A stretch of DNA of 64,000 nt from JAOUEA01 sp963719165 (GTDB lineage: Bacteria > Actinomycetota > UBA4738 > HRBIN12): the NCBI GenBank assembly GCA_963719165.1, contig CAVRAV010000002.1, forward strand, positions 1 to 64,000, written 5' to 3'. The translations under genes and the position numbers were made by a program. The notes below the pieces were generated by a model. That model made no database searches and was not told the origin of the DNA. It saw only the letters and a program-made list of their open reading frames with translations. Shown here one piece after another: positions 45,425 to 54,807 of the stretch (positions are counted from its first letter, which is position 1; each line of letters opens with the position of its first letter).

Positions 45425-46485
45425 CGCAGCCCATCGTCGTCGAACGGCTCACGAAACGCTTCGGAGACTATGAGGCGGTCTCGAACGTATCGTTCACGGC
45501 GCCCGCAGGGTCGATCACAGCCCTATTGGGCCCCAGCGGTTCCGGAAAGAGCACGGTCCTGCGCGCGATCGCGGGTTTGGAGACACCCTCGGCTGGGCGC
45601 ATCTGGGTGGGCGACGAGGAGCTCACGGACAAGAGCGTTCAGCAACGTGAGGTCGGCTTCGTGTTCCAGCATTACGCGCTCTTCCGCCACATGACCGTTG
45701 CGGACAACGTGGCTTACGGTCTTGTCGTACGCAAGGAGCCGAAAGCCGAGCAGCGCAAGCGTGTGGAGGAACTGCTCGAACTGGTACAGCTCGCGCCCTT
45801 CTCGAAGCGGTACCCGGACCAGCTCTCGGGCGGGCAGCGCCAAAGGGTCGCCCTCGCGCGGGCCCTTGCGCCGCAGCCGCGTGTGCTGCTGCTCGATGAA
45901 CCCTTCGGCGCTCTCGACGCGCGCGTGCGACAGGATCTGCGTCGCTGGCTCGACGAGCTACACCGTGAGCTCGGCGTGACGAGCCTCTTGGTCACGCACG
46001 ACCAAGAGGAGGCTCTGGAGCTCGCGAACCAGATCGTGGTGATGCACCAGGGCAACGTCGAACAGGTGGGATCGCCCGACGAGATCTACGACGAGCCTGC
46101 CACAGCGTTCGTGGCCGGCTTCGTGGGCGCGGCCAACGTCCTGCACGGCCAGGTGGTGAACGGTCATGTGCATTTCGGCGCGATCCGCGTCCCCGGTGCC
46201 GAGCACCTGGAAGAAGGCTCGGCTGCCACGGCGTTCGTCCGCCCCCACGACGTGCGGATCGCTACCGGCACACCGAAGGGCTCGATCGACGCCACGATCG
46301 AACGAGTGGCTTCGCTCGGGTGGCTCGCGCGGTTGTCACTCCGCTTTCCCGACGGCACGGTGATCGTTGCCCACGTGCCCCAAGACGAGCTTGGCAGCGC
46401 GCGAGAAGGGGACACGATCTCGGTGGACCTGCGCAACCCCAAGGCGTTCCAGCGCGAGGAATCCACCGTCGCGGCTCGCCTCTAA
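45421..46485 (+). CDS. cysA: Sulfate ABC transporter ATP-binding protein CysA
   Basis: 354 residues. Walker A GPSGSGKST, signature LSGGQRQRVALARAL, Walker B RVLLLDEPFGALD and the H-loop VTHDQEEAL are all intact. The C-terminal TOBE-like domain (about 235-350) includes TAFVRPHDVRIATG. It powers sulfate import with CysT/CysW. Last gene of the operon. Confidence 0.95.
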   Translation: MTQPIVVERLTKRFGDYEAVSNVSFTAPAGSITALLGPSGSGKSTVLRAIAGLETPSAGRIWVGDEELTDKSVQQREVGFVFQHYALFRHMTVADNVAYGLVVRKEPKAEQRKRVEELLELVQLAPFSKRYPDQLSGGQRQRVALARALAPQPRVLLLDEPFGALDARVRQDLRRWLDELHRELGVTSLLVTHDQEEALELANQIVVMHQGNVEQVGSPDEIYDEPATAFVAGFVGAANVLHGQVVNGHVHFGAIRVPGAEHLEEGSAATAFVRPHDVRIATGTPKGSIDATIERVASLGWLARLSLRFPDGTVIVAHVPQDELGSAREGDTISVDLRNPKAFQREESTVAARL

Positions 46486-46557
46486 CCCACGATGGCAGCT
46501 GAGTCCCATCGGCGACCCATGACGTCAACACGTCCCGTTCGCGCTAGCGTTTCCTCT

Positions 46558-47616
46558 ATGCGCTCACCCGTGGAGATCCTCGAGGTCGACGGGTTCGACG
46601 TCCGCGTCACGAATCCCGACAAGGTGTACTTCCCCGAGGCCGAGGGTGGCCCCGTCACGAAGCTCGAGGTCGTGCGGTATTGGGCCACGGTGGCCGAGGC
46701 GGCGCTCGCCGGGTGCCGCGACCGTCCCGCGATCCTGCACCGCTTCCCCGCCGGCGTGGCCGACGGCGGCGAGGGGTCCTTTTATCAGAAGCGACTTCCC
46801 AAAGGCGCGCCCGAGTGGGTGCCGATCGCGACGATCACGTTCCCCAGCGGACGCCACGCGCAGATGCCCGTGATGCGCGACGCGGCCGCGCTCGTATGGG
46901 CGGCGACGCTGGGCTGCCTAGAGTGCAACCCGTGGCCGGTGCGGGCCGACGATGTCGATCACCCCGATGAGCTGCGCGTGGACCTCGACCCGACACCCGG
47001 GGTCCCATGGGACGACGTGCGCCAGGTAGCGCTGATGTCGCACGACGTCCTGGCCGAGCACGGCCTGAGCGGCTTCCCGAAGACGAGCGGCAAGCGCGGC
47101 ATCCACATCAACGCACGGGTCGAGCGCGGGAACGGGTTCACCTCGACGCGTCGTGCAGCCCTCGCGTTCGCCCGAGAGGTCGAGCGGCGCATGCCCGGGG
47201 TCGCCACCACGGCGTGGTGGAAGGAGGAGCGCGAGGGCGTGTTCCTCGACTACAACCAGAACGCGCGCGACCGCACGGTGGCGAGCGCCTACTCGATCCG
47301 GCCGATGCCCGACGCCCGCGTATCGACGCCGCTCGCTTGGGACGAGGTCGCGGAGGTGGAGGCCGAGCGGTTCACGGTGCGCACCGTGCCGGAGCGCCTG
47401 CGCCGTACCGGCGACCCCGGCGCGGACATCGACGGGCACGTGGGGAGTCTGGACGGCCTCCTCGACCTCGCGGCCGCGGATGCCGCGGGCGGTTTGGGCG
47501 ATGCCCCGTGGCCCCCACATTTCCCCAAGGGCGACGACGAGCCGATGCGTGTGAACCCGTCGCGCGCGAAGCGTGCCTGGCCCTCGCCCCCGGACGCGCG
47601 CCCCGGCGCTAGCTAG
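46558..47616 (+). CDS. LigD-type DNA polymerase/primase domain protein
   Basis: About 352 residues from the ATG at 46558. Motifs of the archaeo-eukaryotic primase-like LigD polymerase domain are present: RVTNPDKVYFPE, DELRVDLDPTPGVPW with catalytic Asp residues, FPKTSGKRGIHI, and FLDYNQNARDRTVASAYSIR. This domain fills gaps during non-homologous end joining. Here it is stand-alone, converging with an ATP-dependent ligase gene with an eight-base overlap. No Ku gene is seen in the window. Confidence 0.9.
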   Translation: MRSPVEILEVDGFDVRVTNPDKVYFPEAEGGPVTKLEVVRYWATVAEAALAGCRDRPAILHRFPAGVADGGEGSFYQKRLPKGAPEWVPIATITFPSGRHAQMPVMRDAAALVWAATLGCLECNPWPVRADDVDHPDELRVDLDPTPGVPWDDVRQVALMSHDVLAEHGLSGFPKTSGKRGIHINARVERGNGFTSTRRAALAFAREVERRMPGVATTAWWKEEREGVFLDYNQNARDRTVASAYSIRPMPDARVSTPLAWDEVAEVEAERFTVRTVPERLRRTGDPGADIDGHVGSLDGLLDLAAADAAGGLGDAPWPPHFPKGDDEPMRVNPSRAKRAWPSPPDARPGAS

Positions 47617-48691
47617 TGGCGTCCTCCCCCGGCCACGTCGGCGGCTCCGCGCCCGGGAGCTGCGCGAACGTACAGGAGCGCGGGTCGCGGTCCTCGCGCC
47701 AGCGGACGAACGTGGCGGCGTGGCGGAACCGCCCGTACTGCATGCGGTCGACGGTGACCTCGCACACGAGGACCGGCTCGAGCGCCACCCACGCCGTGTC
47801 CTTCCCGGCGCTCCACCGGCTCTGCCCGCCGGGCGCGCGTCCGCCCTCGAAGCTCGCGCCGCCCTCGAGCGGCCGCAGCGCCCCCAGCATCTCCCGGCGC
47901 TCCTTCGCCTTGAACGACGACGTGTGTCCTACGTAGTGCAGGGTCTCGTCGTCGCCGAAGAGGCCCAGGAGCAGGGCTCCGATGCCGTCCCCGGCCTTCG
48001 ATAGGCGGTAGCCGCCCACGACGCAATCGAGCGTCGAGCGGTGCTTCACCTTCACCCAGCCGCGCTCGCCACTCAGGTAGGCCTGGTCGGCGCGCTTGGC
48101 GATGATGCCGTCCTGGCCGACGCCCGCGTCGTCGGCGAACCACGCCCGCGCGACGTCGGGATCGTCCGTGCTGGGTCCGAGTAGGACGGTGGGGCCCGTG
48201 GGAACGTCGTCGAGGCGCCCCGGCGCGGGTTGCCACCCCGAGGAAGCGGCCAGCGATGCCAGCCGCGCGCGGCGGTCGGCGAGCGGGAGTGCCGTCAGCT
48301 CCTCGCTCGCGGCCCGCAGCAGGTCGAACACGATCAGCGTCGCCGGGATCTCGCCCGCGAGCTTGCGGACACGCGAGTCCGCCGGGTGCAACCGCAGCTG
48401 CAGCTCGTCGAAGTCCATGCGGCCCGGGGCGACACGCACGATCTCGGCGTCGGCCACGAACGCCCCCGATGCCCCTTCCTCGAGCAGCGCGATCAGCTCG
48501 GGGAAGTAGCGACCGAGCGGGCGACCGTCGCGGCTCGCCAGCTGGGCACGGCCTTCTGCGTCGAGAGCCGCGATGGTACGGAACCCGTCCCATTTCGGCT
48601 CGTAGGTCCATCCGTCACCGAGGGGCATCTCCGGCTGGATCTTCGCGAGCATCGGGGCCGGCAGACCGCCGGCGATGGTTCGCTTCGGCAT
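47609..48691 (-). CDS. ATP-dependent DNA ligase (LigC/LigD ligase-type)
   Basis: 360 residues. The nucleotidyltransferase domain has the adenylated lysine in YEPKWDGFRTI (near residue 33), ADAEIV and DGIIAKRADQAYLSGERGWVKVK. The OB-fold domain follows (DCVVGGYRLSKAGDGIGALLLGLF) with VTVDRMQYGRFRHAATFVRW. Size and motifs fit LigC or the LigD ligase domain. Together with the convergent polymerase it provides the two core activities of bacterial end joining or base-excision gap repair. Confidence 0.92.
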   Translation of the reverse strand: MPKRTIAGGLPAPMLAKIQPEMPLGDGWTYEPKWDGFRTIAALDAEGRAQLASRDGRPLGRYFPELIALLEEGASGAFVADAEIVRVAPGRMDFDELQLRLHPADSRVRKLAGEIPATLIVFDLLRAASEELTALPLADRRARLASLAASSGWQPAPGRLDDVPTGPTVLLGPSTDDPDVARAWFADDAGVGQDGIIAKRADQAYLSGERGWVKVKHRSTLDCVVGGYRLSKAGDGIGALLLGLFGDDETLHYVGHTSSFKAKERREMLGALRPLEGGASFEGGRAPGGQSRWSAGKDTAWVALEPVLVCEVTVDRMQYGRFRHAATFVRWREDRDPRSCTFAQLPGAEPPTWPGEDATS

Positions 48692-48787
48692 GTGTTGCTC
48701 CTATCGCGTTGGCGCGCTTGCCCGTATGGTGGGCGAACATCTCGCCCGGAGGAGGGCGCGAGGATGGGGCCAGAGGAAGGGGGAAGC

Positions 48788-48925
48788 ATGGCGAGCAAGG
48801 ACAAGGGCGGCGGCAAGGGCTCGAAGACCGCTGCCAGCAAGTCGTTGAAGGAGAAGCGCGCGGCGAAGAAGGCCAAGGGCAAGAGCGGATCGGGGTCCTC
48901 CGACTGGAGCTCCACCAACAAGTAG
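48788..48925 (+). CDS. Small Lys/Gly/Ser-rich protein
   Basis: 45 residues from the ATG at 48788 (AGAGGAAGGGGG upstream; a second ATG lies at 48764). The sequence is nearly all Lys, Gly, Ser and Ala (KSLKEKRAAKKAKGKSG), so it is strongly basic and likely disordered. Similar tiny proteins are common in actinobacteria and often go unannotated. Nucleic-acid binding is possible but not shown. Confidence 0.55.
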   Translation: MASKDKGGGKGSKTAASKSLKEKRAAKKAKGKSGSGSSDWSSTNK

Positions 48926-48938
48926 ACGTCGCGGGCGG

Positions 48939-49448
48939 TTAGGAGGTGGTCTTCGCCGCCTCCTTGACCTGCTCCACGCTGTCCGGGTCGACCTTCTCCT
49001 TGTCGATCTTCGCGGCCTTGGCGAGCGCCTTCTCCACCTGCGCCACCCAGACCTCGTCGAAGACAGCGACGATTCCCGAACTGCCCACGGGAAGGACCTC
49101 TTCGACGTCCTTCTTGATCTCGCGCTCGCGGTGATGGGACATCAGCCCGCCGATGCCCGCGCCGGCCGCCCCGCCAACCACGGTCGCCGCGATGATGCCC
49201 GGAGGGAAGATGATGCCCAGGACGAGGCCGCCGACGGCGCCGACCATGGAACCCTTGGCGACCTCGTGGGCGTTCTCCTTGACCGAGATCTTGCCCTCGG
49301 CGTCGCGGCTCACCAGCACGGCGGCGTCCACGAAGATGACCCCGTCCCGGACGAGCTCCTTGAGTGCGTCGAAGTCGGCCTGCGCCGCATCCGGATCGTC
49401 GTAAGCAGCGATGTACAGGTCGACCGGGACATCCGAACCCTTCGTCAT
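48939..49448 (-). CDS. DUF1269-type membrane-associated protein
   Basis: 169 residues. The N-terminal domain (LYIAAYDDPDAAQADFDALK) is followed by a glycine-rich membrane hairpin (GAVGGLVLGIIFPPGIIAATVVGGAAGAG as two short hydrophobic runs, about 75-105) and a C-terminal domain (GSSGIVAVFDEVWVAQVEKAL). This is the usual DUF1269 arrangement. Function unknown. Members are often linked with stress genes. Confidence 0.8.
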   Translation of the reverse strand: MTKGSDVPVDLYIAAYDDPDAAQADFDALKELVRDGVIFVDAAVLVSRDAEGKISVKENAHEVAKGSMVGAVGGLVLGIIFPPGIIAATVVGGAAGAGIGGLMSHHREREIKKDVEEVLPVGSSGIVAVFDEVWVAQVEKALAKAAKIDKEKVDPDSVEQVKEAAKTTS

Positions 49449-49559
49449 GGGACCCTCCTCCCGCGCTCGATGCGCGCTCTTCGGCTCTATCGAACCCTAC
49501 CGCTGTGAGAGGCTACGCCGAGCCGGGAGTCCGCGTCGCGTCGGAAGGGGGCATCCACG

Positions 49560-50525
49560 GTGAACGGGCTGTATCCCGAGATCGAGCCCGACCACCGCGG
49601 CGCGCTCGATGTGGGCGACGGCCAGCGTGTGTATTGGGAGACGAGCGGCAACCCGGAGGGCAAGCCGGCCGTCGTCGTCCACGGCGGCCCGGGGTCCGGA
49701 TGCACCGCCTGGCACCGCAGGCTGTTCGATCCGTCCGCGTTTCGACTCGTGCTGTTCGATCAGCGCGGCTGCGGACGGAGCACGCCCCACGCGAGCGAGC
49801 CGGACATCGACCTGTCGACCAACACCACCCAGCATCTGGTGGCGGACATGGAGTGCGTGCGTGGGCACCTGGGCGTCGACCGGTGGCTGGTGTGGGGCGG
49901 GTCGTGGGGCAGCACGCTCGGCCTCGCGTACGCCGAGGCACACCCGGATCGGGTCACGGAGATGGTCCTGTGGGGCATCACCACGGGACGGCGCGCCGAA
50001 GCGGACTGGTGGTTCCGCGGCGGTGTCGCTCCCTTGTTCCCCGCGCAGTGGGAGTCGCTGTGCGAGGGGGTACCCCCCGCCGAGCGCGAGGGGGACATCG
50101 TGGCGGCGTACGCGCGCCTCCTGCGCGATCCCGACGCCGCGGTGCGCCGGCGAGCGGCGATCGCCTGGTGTTCCTGGGAGTCCGCCACCTTGGGATGGCC
50201 GCCCGAGTCCCACCTCGACTCGCGCTACGAGGACCCCGCGTTCGCGCTGGCGTTCTCGCGTCTCGTGACGCACTACGTCGGTCACGACGACTTCCTCGAG
50301 GACGGCGTGCTGCTGCGTGAGGCGGCAACGCTCGCCGAGATCCCCGGCACGCTCGTGCAAGGTCGCTTCGACCTGATGGCCCCCATCGCGAACGCGTGGG
50401 AACTCGCGAAAGCCTGGCCGCGGGCCGAGCTCGTGGTCGCCACGGGCGCCGGTCACGCGCCCGACGAACCCGCCCTCACGCGGGAACTGATCCGCGCAAC
50501 CGATCGTGCGGCCGCGCGCCGATAG
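49560..50525 (+). CDS. pip: Proline iminopeptidase (alpha/beta hydrolase)
   Basis: 321 residues from the GTG at 49560. It has the S33-family motifs: VHGGPGSGCTAW oxyanion loop, WGGSWGSTLGLAYAEAHPDR with nucleophile Ser, QGRFDLMAP with Asp, and GAGHAPDEPAL with His. DQRGCGRSTPHA is characteristic of proline iminopeptidases. It removes N-terminal proline from peptides in the cytoplasm. Monocistronic by position. Confidence 0.92.
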   Translation: MNGLYPEIEPDHRGALDVGDGQRVYWETSGNPEGKPAVVVHGGPGSGCTAWHRRLFDPSAFRLVLFDQRGCGRSTPHASEPDIDLSTNTTQHLVADMECVRGHLGVDRWLVWGGSWGSTLGLAYAEAHPDRVTEMVLWGITTGRRAEADWWFRGGVAPLFPAQWESLCEGVPPAEREGDIVAAYARLLRDPDAAVRRRAAIAWCSWESATLGWPPESHLDSRYEDPAFALAFSRLVTHYVGHDDFLEDGVLLREAATLAEIPGTLVQGRFDLMAPIANAWELAKAWPRAELVVATGAGHAPDEPALTRELIRATDRAAARR

Positions 50526-50635
50526 CTTCGCTCCGGGATCGGGGCCGACGGTCCCGATCGCGCGGGGGCTATCGACCCTCCCGGCCGGCCAGGGGGCTCA
50601 CTACCGTTCTGGGCACCGGAACAGGAGATCGCGCC

Positions 50636-51226
50636 GTGACCGAAGCCGTGGAGGGGACCGGGTCCGCCGTGGTCGATCTGTTGTGGATTCCTCTGGGCGC
50701 GGGGGCCCGCTCGGTCCGGTTCAACGGGAAGGCGTACGAGGCCATGACGGCGCTGCGGGAGCGACGCACGCGCCAGGATCTCTACCATTCTGCCCTCGAG
50801 CTCGTCTTGCCGGACGGCCGCTTCACCATCGAGATGACTCCGATCCCGGACGTTCGAGGTCGCGAGCGGCGCGGGGTCGTGGCCGAGGGGCCCGTGGGAA
50901 CGAGATGGGCGAGGCGGTTCCGGCTCTTTCGCTACGAGATCCGCCGGTGGCGGGACGGGGTGATCCCCGACGCTGCGGCGGCGATCACCGGTCCCGTTCG
51001 CGTTGCCGACGACGCCGACAAAGCGCGACGGATCCTCGAGCTCGTATCGGCGGTGCCCACCCCTGTGTGGGGACGCGACGAACTGCGGACCGGCGACATG
51101 TGGAACTCGAACTCGGTGATCGCGTGGCTGCTCACCCGCGCCGGGGTCGACACGGCCGACGTCGCGCCGCCGTCCGACGGCCGGGCCCCCGGGTGGTCCG
51201 CGGGGGTGGTCGTCGCCGGTCGATGA
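50636..51226 (+). CDS. Conserved hypothetical protein
   Basis: 196 residues from the GTG at 50636. It starts MTEAVEGTGSAVVDLLWIPL, and contains LYHSALELVLPDGRFTIEMT and MWNSNSVIAWLLTRAG. The YHSALEL histidine and the WNSNSV segment recall papain-like or Lnb/DUF4105-like folds, but the match is too weak to name it. No signal peptide is seen. Its stop overlaps the next ATG (ATGA at 51223), implying coupling. Confidence 0.65.
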   Translation: MTEAVEGTGSAVVDLLWIPLGAGARSVRFNGKAYEAMTALRERRTRQDLYHSALELVLPDGRFTIEMTPIPDVRGRERRGVVAEGPVGTRWARRFRLFRYEIRRWRDGVIPDAAAAITGPVRVADDADKARRILELVSAVPTPVWGRDELRTGDMWNSNSVIAWLLTRAGVDTADVAPPSDGRAPGWSAGVVVAGR

Positions 51227-52074
51227 CGCCCGGCGACCCCCCGCCGCCGGGGTCGAGAGATCGGTCGCGGATGCCGATACCTATTGGCATGCGCAGGACG
51301 GCGTGTTACCTCGTCGCACTCTCGCTGATCGGCGTCATCGCGGCCGCGCGGGCGTCGGCGACCTCAGGTGCCACGGCCGTGAACCAGGTTTCCGGGCTCT
51401 CGGCGACGCCCTCCCCCTTCTACCCGCTCGTCCATGACGGATACAAGGACCACACGAGGATCGGCTTCTCGCTGGGAGCCGACACCGTCGAAACCGTCGC
51501 GCGCGTCTTCGCGGATGACGTCTACGGCCGTTGCTGCGGGGCGGAGATCCGGAACGATCACCTCGGCCCGCTCCCCCTCGGCACGCGCTCCTGGGTCTGG
51601 GACGGTGCGGGCGCCGGCGGATCCACCGAACCGAGGGGCACGTACTTCGTGAAGATCGAGGCGATCGACGCGTCGGCGGTCTCGACCACGTCCAAGGCAC
51701 TGAAGGTGAAGATCGCGAGGGGCGTGCTCCGCAAGACGGCCACACGGCTGAAGCACGGGAGCGCGTACGCGCGCGTCGGGGACGAGCGGGCGACGAGGCG
51801 CGGCGGCCAATGCGTCATCTCTCGCAGCGCGGCGAGCCACACGGCTCGCGTCCTCTGCGCCAACGCCGAGGTCGCGCTCTACTGGCGGTGGGGTCTCAAG
51901 GCGGGGCAGCGGATCAAGTCGGTGTCCTTCGGGATCGACGGCGGCTACTACGGGTGCCACAAGACCCTGCGTCACACGCGCACCCAGTCGATCCTGCGCG
52001 TGCACGCGCCGCCCACCTCTGAATGCGCCATCGCTTCGGCCAAGATCCGGTACAGCTACCCCGTCCACATCTGA
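51223..52074 (+). CDS. Secreted protein with FlgD-type Ig-like domain
   Basis: Up to 283 residues. The ATG at 51223 couples to the previous gene; ATGs at 51271 or 51289 would put the signal peptide (RRTACYLVALSLIGVIAAAR) at the N-terminus and are also possible. The mature part starts with an Ig-like FlgD_ig domain (SPFYPLVHDGYKDHTRIGFS ... EPRGTYFVKIEAID) and continues with a Cys-containing domain (CVISRSAASHTARVLC, YYGCHKTLRH). Extracellular, function unknown. Confidence 0.7.
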   Translation: MTPGDPPPPGSRDRSRMPIPIGMRRTACYLVALSLIGVIAAARASATSGATAVNQVSGLSATPSPFYPLVHDGYKDHTRIGFSLGADTVETVARVFADDVYGRCCGAEIRNDHLGPLPLGTRSWVWDGAGAGGSTEPRGTYFVKIEAIDASAVSTTSKALKVKIARGVLRKTATRLKHGSAYARVGDERATRRGGQCVISRSAASHTARVLCANAEVALYWRWGLKAGQRIKSVSFGIDGGYYGCHKTLRHTRTQSILRVHAPPTSECAIASAKIRYSYPVHI

Positions 52075-52078
52075 GCGC

Positions 52079-52788
52079 CTACCGCCCTCGCCTCGCGTGA
52101 GATGAAGGCCGGGTTTCACGCCGATGAGATGCTTCGCGCCCGCGCGCGCCGGCGGGAGAGGGCCCGAGCGGCGAGCGCCGGTTGTCTCGCCCACCGCGGC
52201 GCCGACGAGCGATCCCACGACGACATCGCCCGGATAGTGCACCCCGGTATGCACCCGCGAGTATGCGACGGTGGCGGCGAGCCCGCGCAGCGGGACCGCG
52301 ATCCCCGGCATCGTTGCGGCCACGGCCCCGGCGAACGCGAACCCGGCCGCCGAGTGTCCTGACGGGAAGGACGTCGATGTCGGCATCGGCACCCAGCGCT
52401 GCAGCGGCACGCCCGCAGTCTCGCGGTCCGGGCGCGCGCGGCCGCTCGCGAACTTCATCGGAAGATTCACGACGGCGGAGTTGATGCCGATGGCCGCCAC
52501 GCCGGTCAGCGCGGCGCGGCGTCCGCTCCGCCCGCCGAGCACGAACAACGCGCCGGCCGCACCCAGCCAAAGCTTCGAATGATTGGCGATGCCCGAGAGC
52601 CGTCGCAGCGGCTCATCGATGGTCGGCGTCGGCGTGCTCGCGATCGCGCGATAGACCGCGCGGTCGACCTGGGCGAGCTCGCGCAGCGCCGCCACCGCCG
52701 CCGAGCGTCGGGGCGTGGCGCTCACCTCGAGGCGTCGGGCGATCCGTTCCTCCGGCGGTCCTTGCGGGATCGGATCGGCGCCGCTCAC
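52079..52788 (-). CDS. PAP2-family membrane phosphatase, C-terminal end uncertain
   Basis: About 220 residues. The three PAP2 phosphatase motifs are present: KFASGRARPDR, SFPSGHSAAGF, and SRVHTGVHYPGDV with catalytic His. About five membrane segments. The frame has no stop until 51364 and would run antisense through the FlgD-type gene. Stops at 52116-52118 and 52079-52081 in the other two frames suggest that one base is wrong near 52120-52150. It likely dephosphorylates a lipid or undecaprenyl pyrophosphate. Divergent from the lipid-kinase-like gene by 46 bases. Confidence 0.72.
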
Positions 52789-52834
52789 GGGTCCATGGTA
52801 GCGGTCTGCATGCCTGGCGCTCTAAGCTCGCACG

Positions 52835-54193
52835 GTGATCGCGTCGACGGAGAAGCCGGCAGCCGGGCAACGGTTCGCCGCGGTCGCCGCGATCGCGCTC
52901 GTCGGCGTGGTCATCGTGGCGACGCTCGTGATCGTCGTCCACGACGCGGCCCGCGTGGCCGTCCAGCTCGTGGCGCTCGCGGCCGCGGCGGCCGCCGCGT
53001 GGTTCGGCCTGACGCGCGTCGGTGGCCGACGGGCGCTCGCCGTCCTCATCGCCCTCGCCGCGCTCACGGGATTCGTCCTCGTCGGCGCCGCGGAACGGGG
53101 CGGCGGCCCGGCGTCGGTGCTCGTCCGAGTCGTCGCGCTGCTGCTCGGCGTCGCCTGCGCGCGCGTCGCACTGGGCCGCAACGCGAGGGCGCTCAAACGG
53201 ACCGAGACGCCGGGGCTCCCCGTGCCCCCCGCCACGCACGGCGTACTGATCATGAATCTGCGGTCCGGAGGCGGGAAGGCGCAACGCTTCCACCTCGTCG
53301 AGGAATGCGAGAAGCGTGGCATCGAGCCGGTGATCCTGCAGCAGGGCGACGACCTTCTCGAACTGGCCCGCCGGGCGGCGAGCGAGGGCGCCGACGTCAT
53401 CGGCATGGCGGGCGGGGACGGGTCGCAGGCGCTCGTCGCGAGCGTCGCCGCCGAACACGGGATCCCCATGGTGGTCGTGCCCGCGGGAACGCGGAATCAC
53501 CTCGCGCTCGACCTGGGGATCGACAGGGACGACGTGATCGGGGCGCTCGATGCGTTCGGGGACGCGAGGATGCGCCCGATGGATCTCGGGGAGGTCAACG
53601 GCAAGGTCTTCGTCAACAACGTGTCGCTGGGCCTCTACGCCGCCATCGTCCGCTCGCCCGCGTACCGAGACGCCAAGGTCGACACCGCGCTCACGACCTT
53701 GCCCACCGTGCTCGCCCCCGACACGGAACCCTTCCCCCTGCGCTACGTCGGTCCCGACGGCGAGCCCCACGACGGAGCCCACGTCATCCAGGTCTCGAAC
53801 AACCCGTACGGCTCCACGATCGCCACCCTCGGAAGTCGTCCGCGTCTGGACTCCGGCAATCTGGGGATCCTCGCGCTCGAGATCCGGAGCGATGCGGAGG
53901 CGGGGAGGTTCTTGGCCGCGCTCGCGACCGGACGCCCCGAACGATTCAAGGGGCTGCGTTGGTGGTCGGCGCCGGCCTTCGAAGTCTCCTCGAGCTCGTC
54001 CGTCGACGTCGGGCTGGACGGGGAGACGCTCGCGATGGATCCGCCGCTGACGTTCTCGATCCGGCCGCGGGCGCTGTCCGTCCGGCTTCCGGCGAGCGCC
54101 ATCGGGTACTCGCCCGCCGCCCGCGCGATGGGCTGGCGTTCCGCCGCGCGTAACACCTGGCGGGTGGCCCTGGGCCGACCCATCGCGCCGTGA
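52835..54193 (+). CDS. Diacylglycerol/lipid kinase-family protein with N-terminal membrane segments
   Basis: 452 residues from the GTG at 52835. Residues 1-115 contain about four membrane segments. The DAGK catalytic domain follows: LIMNLRSGGGKAQRF nucleotide loop, MAGGDGSQALVAS (the GGDG motif), VVVPAGTRNHLALDLG, and the C-terminal lobe VNNVSLGLYA. It should phosphorylate a membrane lipid such as diacylglycerol or another polyprenyl or sphingoid alcohol. The divergent PAP2 phosphatase would catalyse the opposite type of reaction. Confidence 0.85.
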   Translation: MIASTEKPAAGQRFAAVAAIALVGVVIVATLVIVVHDAARVAVQLVALAAAAAAAWFGLTRVGGRRALAVLIALAALTGFVLVGAAERGGGPASVLVRVVALLLGVACARVALGRNARALKRTETPGLPVPPATHGVLIMNLRSGGGKAQRFHLVEECEKRGIEPVILQQGDDLLELARRAASEGADVIGMAGGDGSQALVASVAAEHGIPMVVVPAGTRNHLALDLGIDRDDVIGALDAFGDARMRPMDLGEVNGKVFVNNVSLGLYAAIVRSPAYRDAKVDTALTTLPTVLAPDTEPFPLRYVGPDGEPHDGAHVIQVSNNPYGSTIATLGSRPRLDSGNLGILALEIRSDAEAGRFLAALATGRPERFKGLRWWSAPAFEVSSSSSVDVGLDGETLAMDPPLTFSIRPRALSVRLPASAIGYSPAARAMGWRSAARNTWRVALGRPIAP

Positions 54194-54274
54194 GGAAGGC
54201 GGAAGGGGTGGCAGGCGTGAGGCACATCGATGGACGACGCTGCTCCGGCGATCGGAGCAGCCGCGGGGCGTCGG

Positions 54275-54715
54275 TCAGGCCGCGGACCCCTCGAGGTTGG
54301 CCTTGATGTTGGCGAGGTCGCTGTGGAGGCCCTTTGGGATGTCCTTCGAGAGCTTCCAGCCCGTGAGCTTCGCCAGGAAGGTCGGCTCGACGATCTCCGC
54401 GCTCTTCGTCACCGTCGTCGACCCTGCGTCCTCGGAGAGCGAGAAGCCGTGATGGGCGCGGCCGAGCGCGCCCTTGGAATCCCAGGCGAACGACGAGCCG
54501 GGGACGATCTCGGTGATCGTGCTCTGTTCACGCTGCGTCCCGAACTGTTTCGCCGTCGTCGAGAAGGTCGTTCCCACCGCCACGGGACCTTCGCTCGTCT
54601 TGGTCGCCTCGAGGCCGTGTCCTCCCCACTCGCCATGACGGGTGAAATCGGCGACGTAGTCGAACACGCGAGCGGCCGGCGCGTTGATCTCGATCCGATC
54701 CTCGAAGCGCTTCAT
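54275..54715 (-). CDS. SRPBCC-family (polyketide cyclase/START-like) protein
   Basis: 146 residues. KRFEDRIEINAPAARVFDYV is the typical first strand and helix, followed by WGGHGLEATKTSEGPVAVGT and a long C-terminal helix (PKGLHSDLANIKANLE). The START-like fold binds a hydrophobic ligand. The ligand is unknown. Stand-alone gene divergent from dinB. Confidence 0.85.
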   Translation of the reverse strand: MKRFEDRIEINAPAARVFDYVADFTRHGEWGGHGLEATKTSEGPVAVGTTFSTTAKQFGTQREQSTITEIVPGSSFAWDSKGALGRAHHGFSLSEDAGSTTVTKSAEIVEPTFLAKLTGWKLSKDIPKGLHSDLANIKANLEGSAA

Positions 54716-54807
54716 GGAATCCCCCCCTCGGTGGTGCAGGTCCCGATGATAGCGGTCCGCGGCTTGGCCGCCTCCTCGATGTCGGAGGCTCGTGCGAGCC
54801 TACATCG

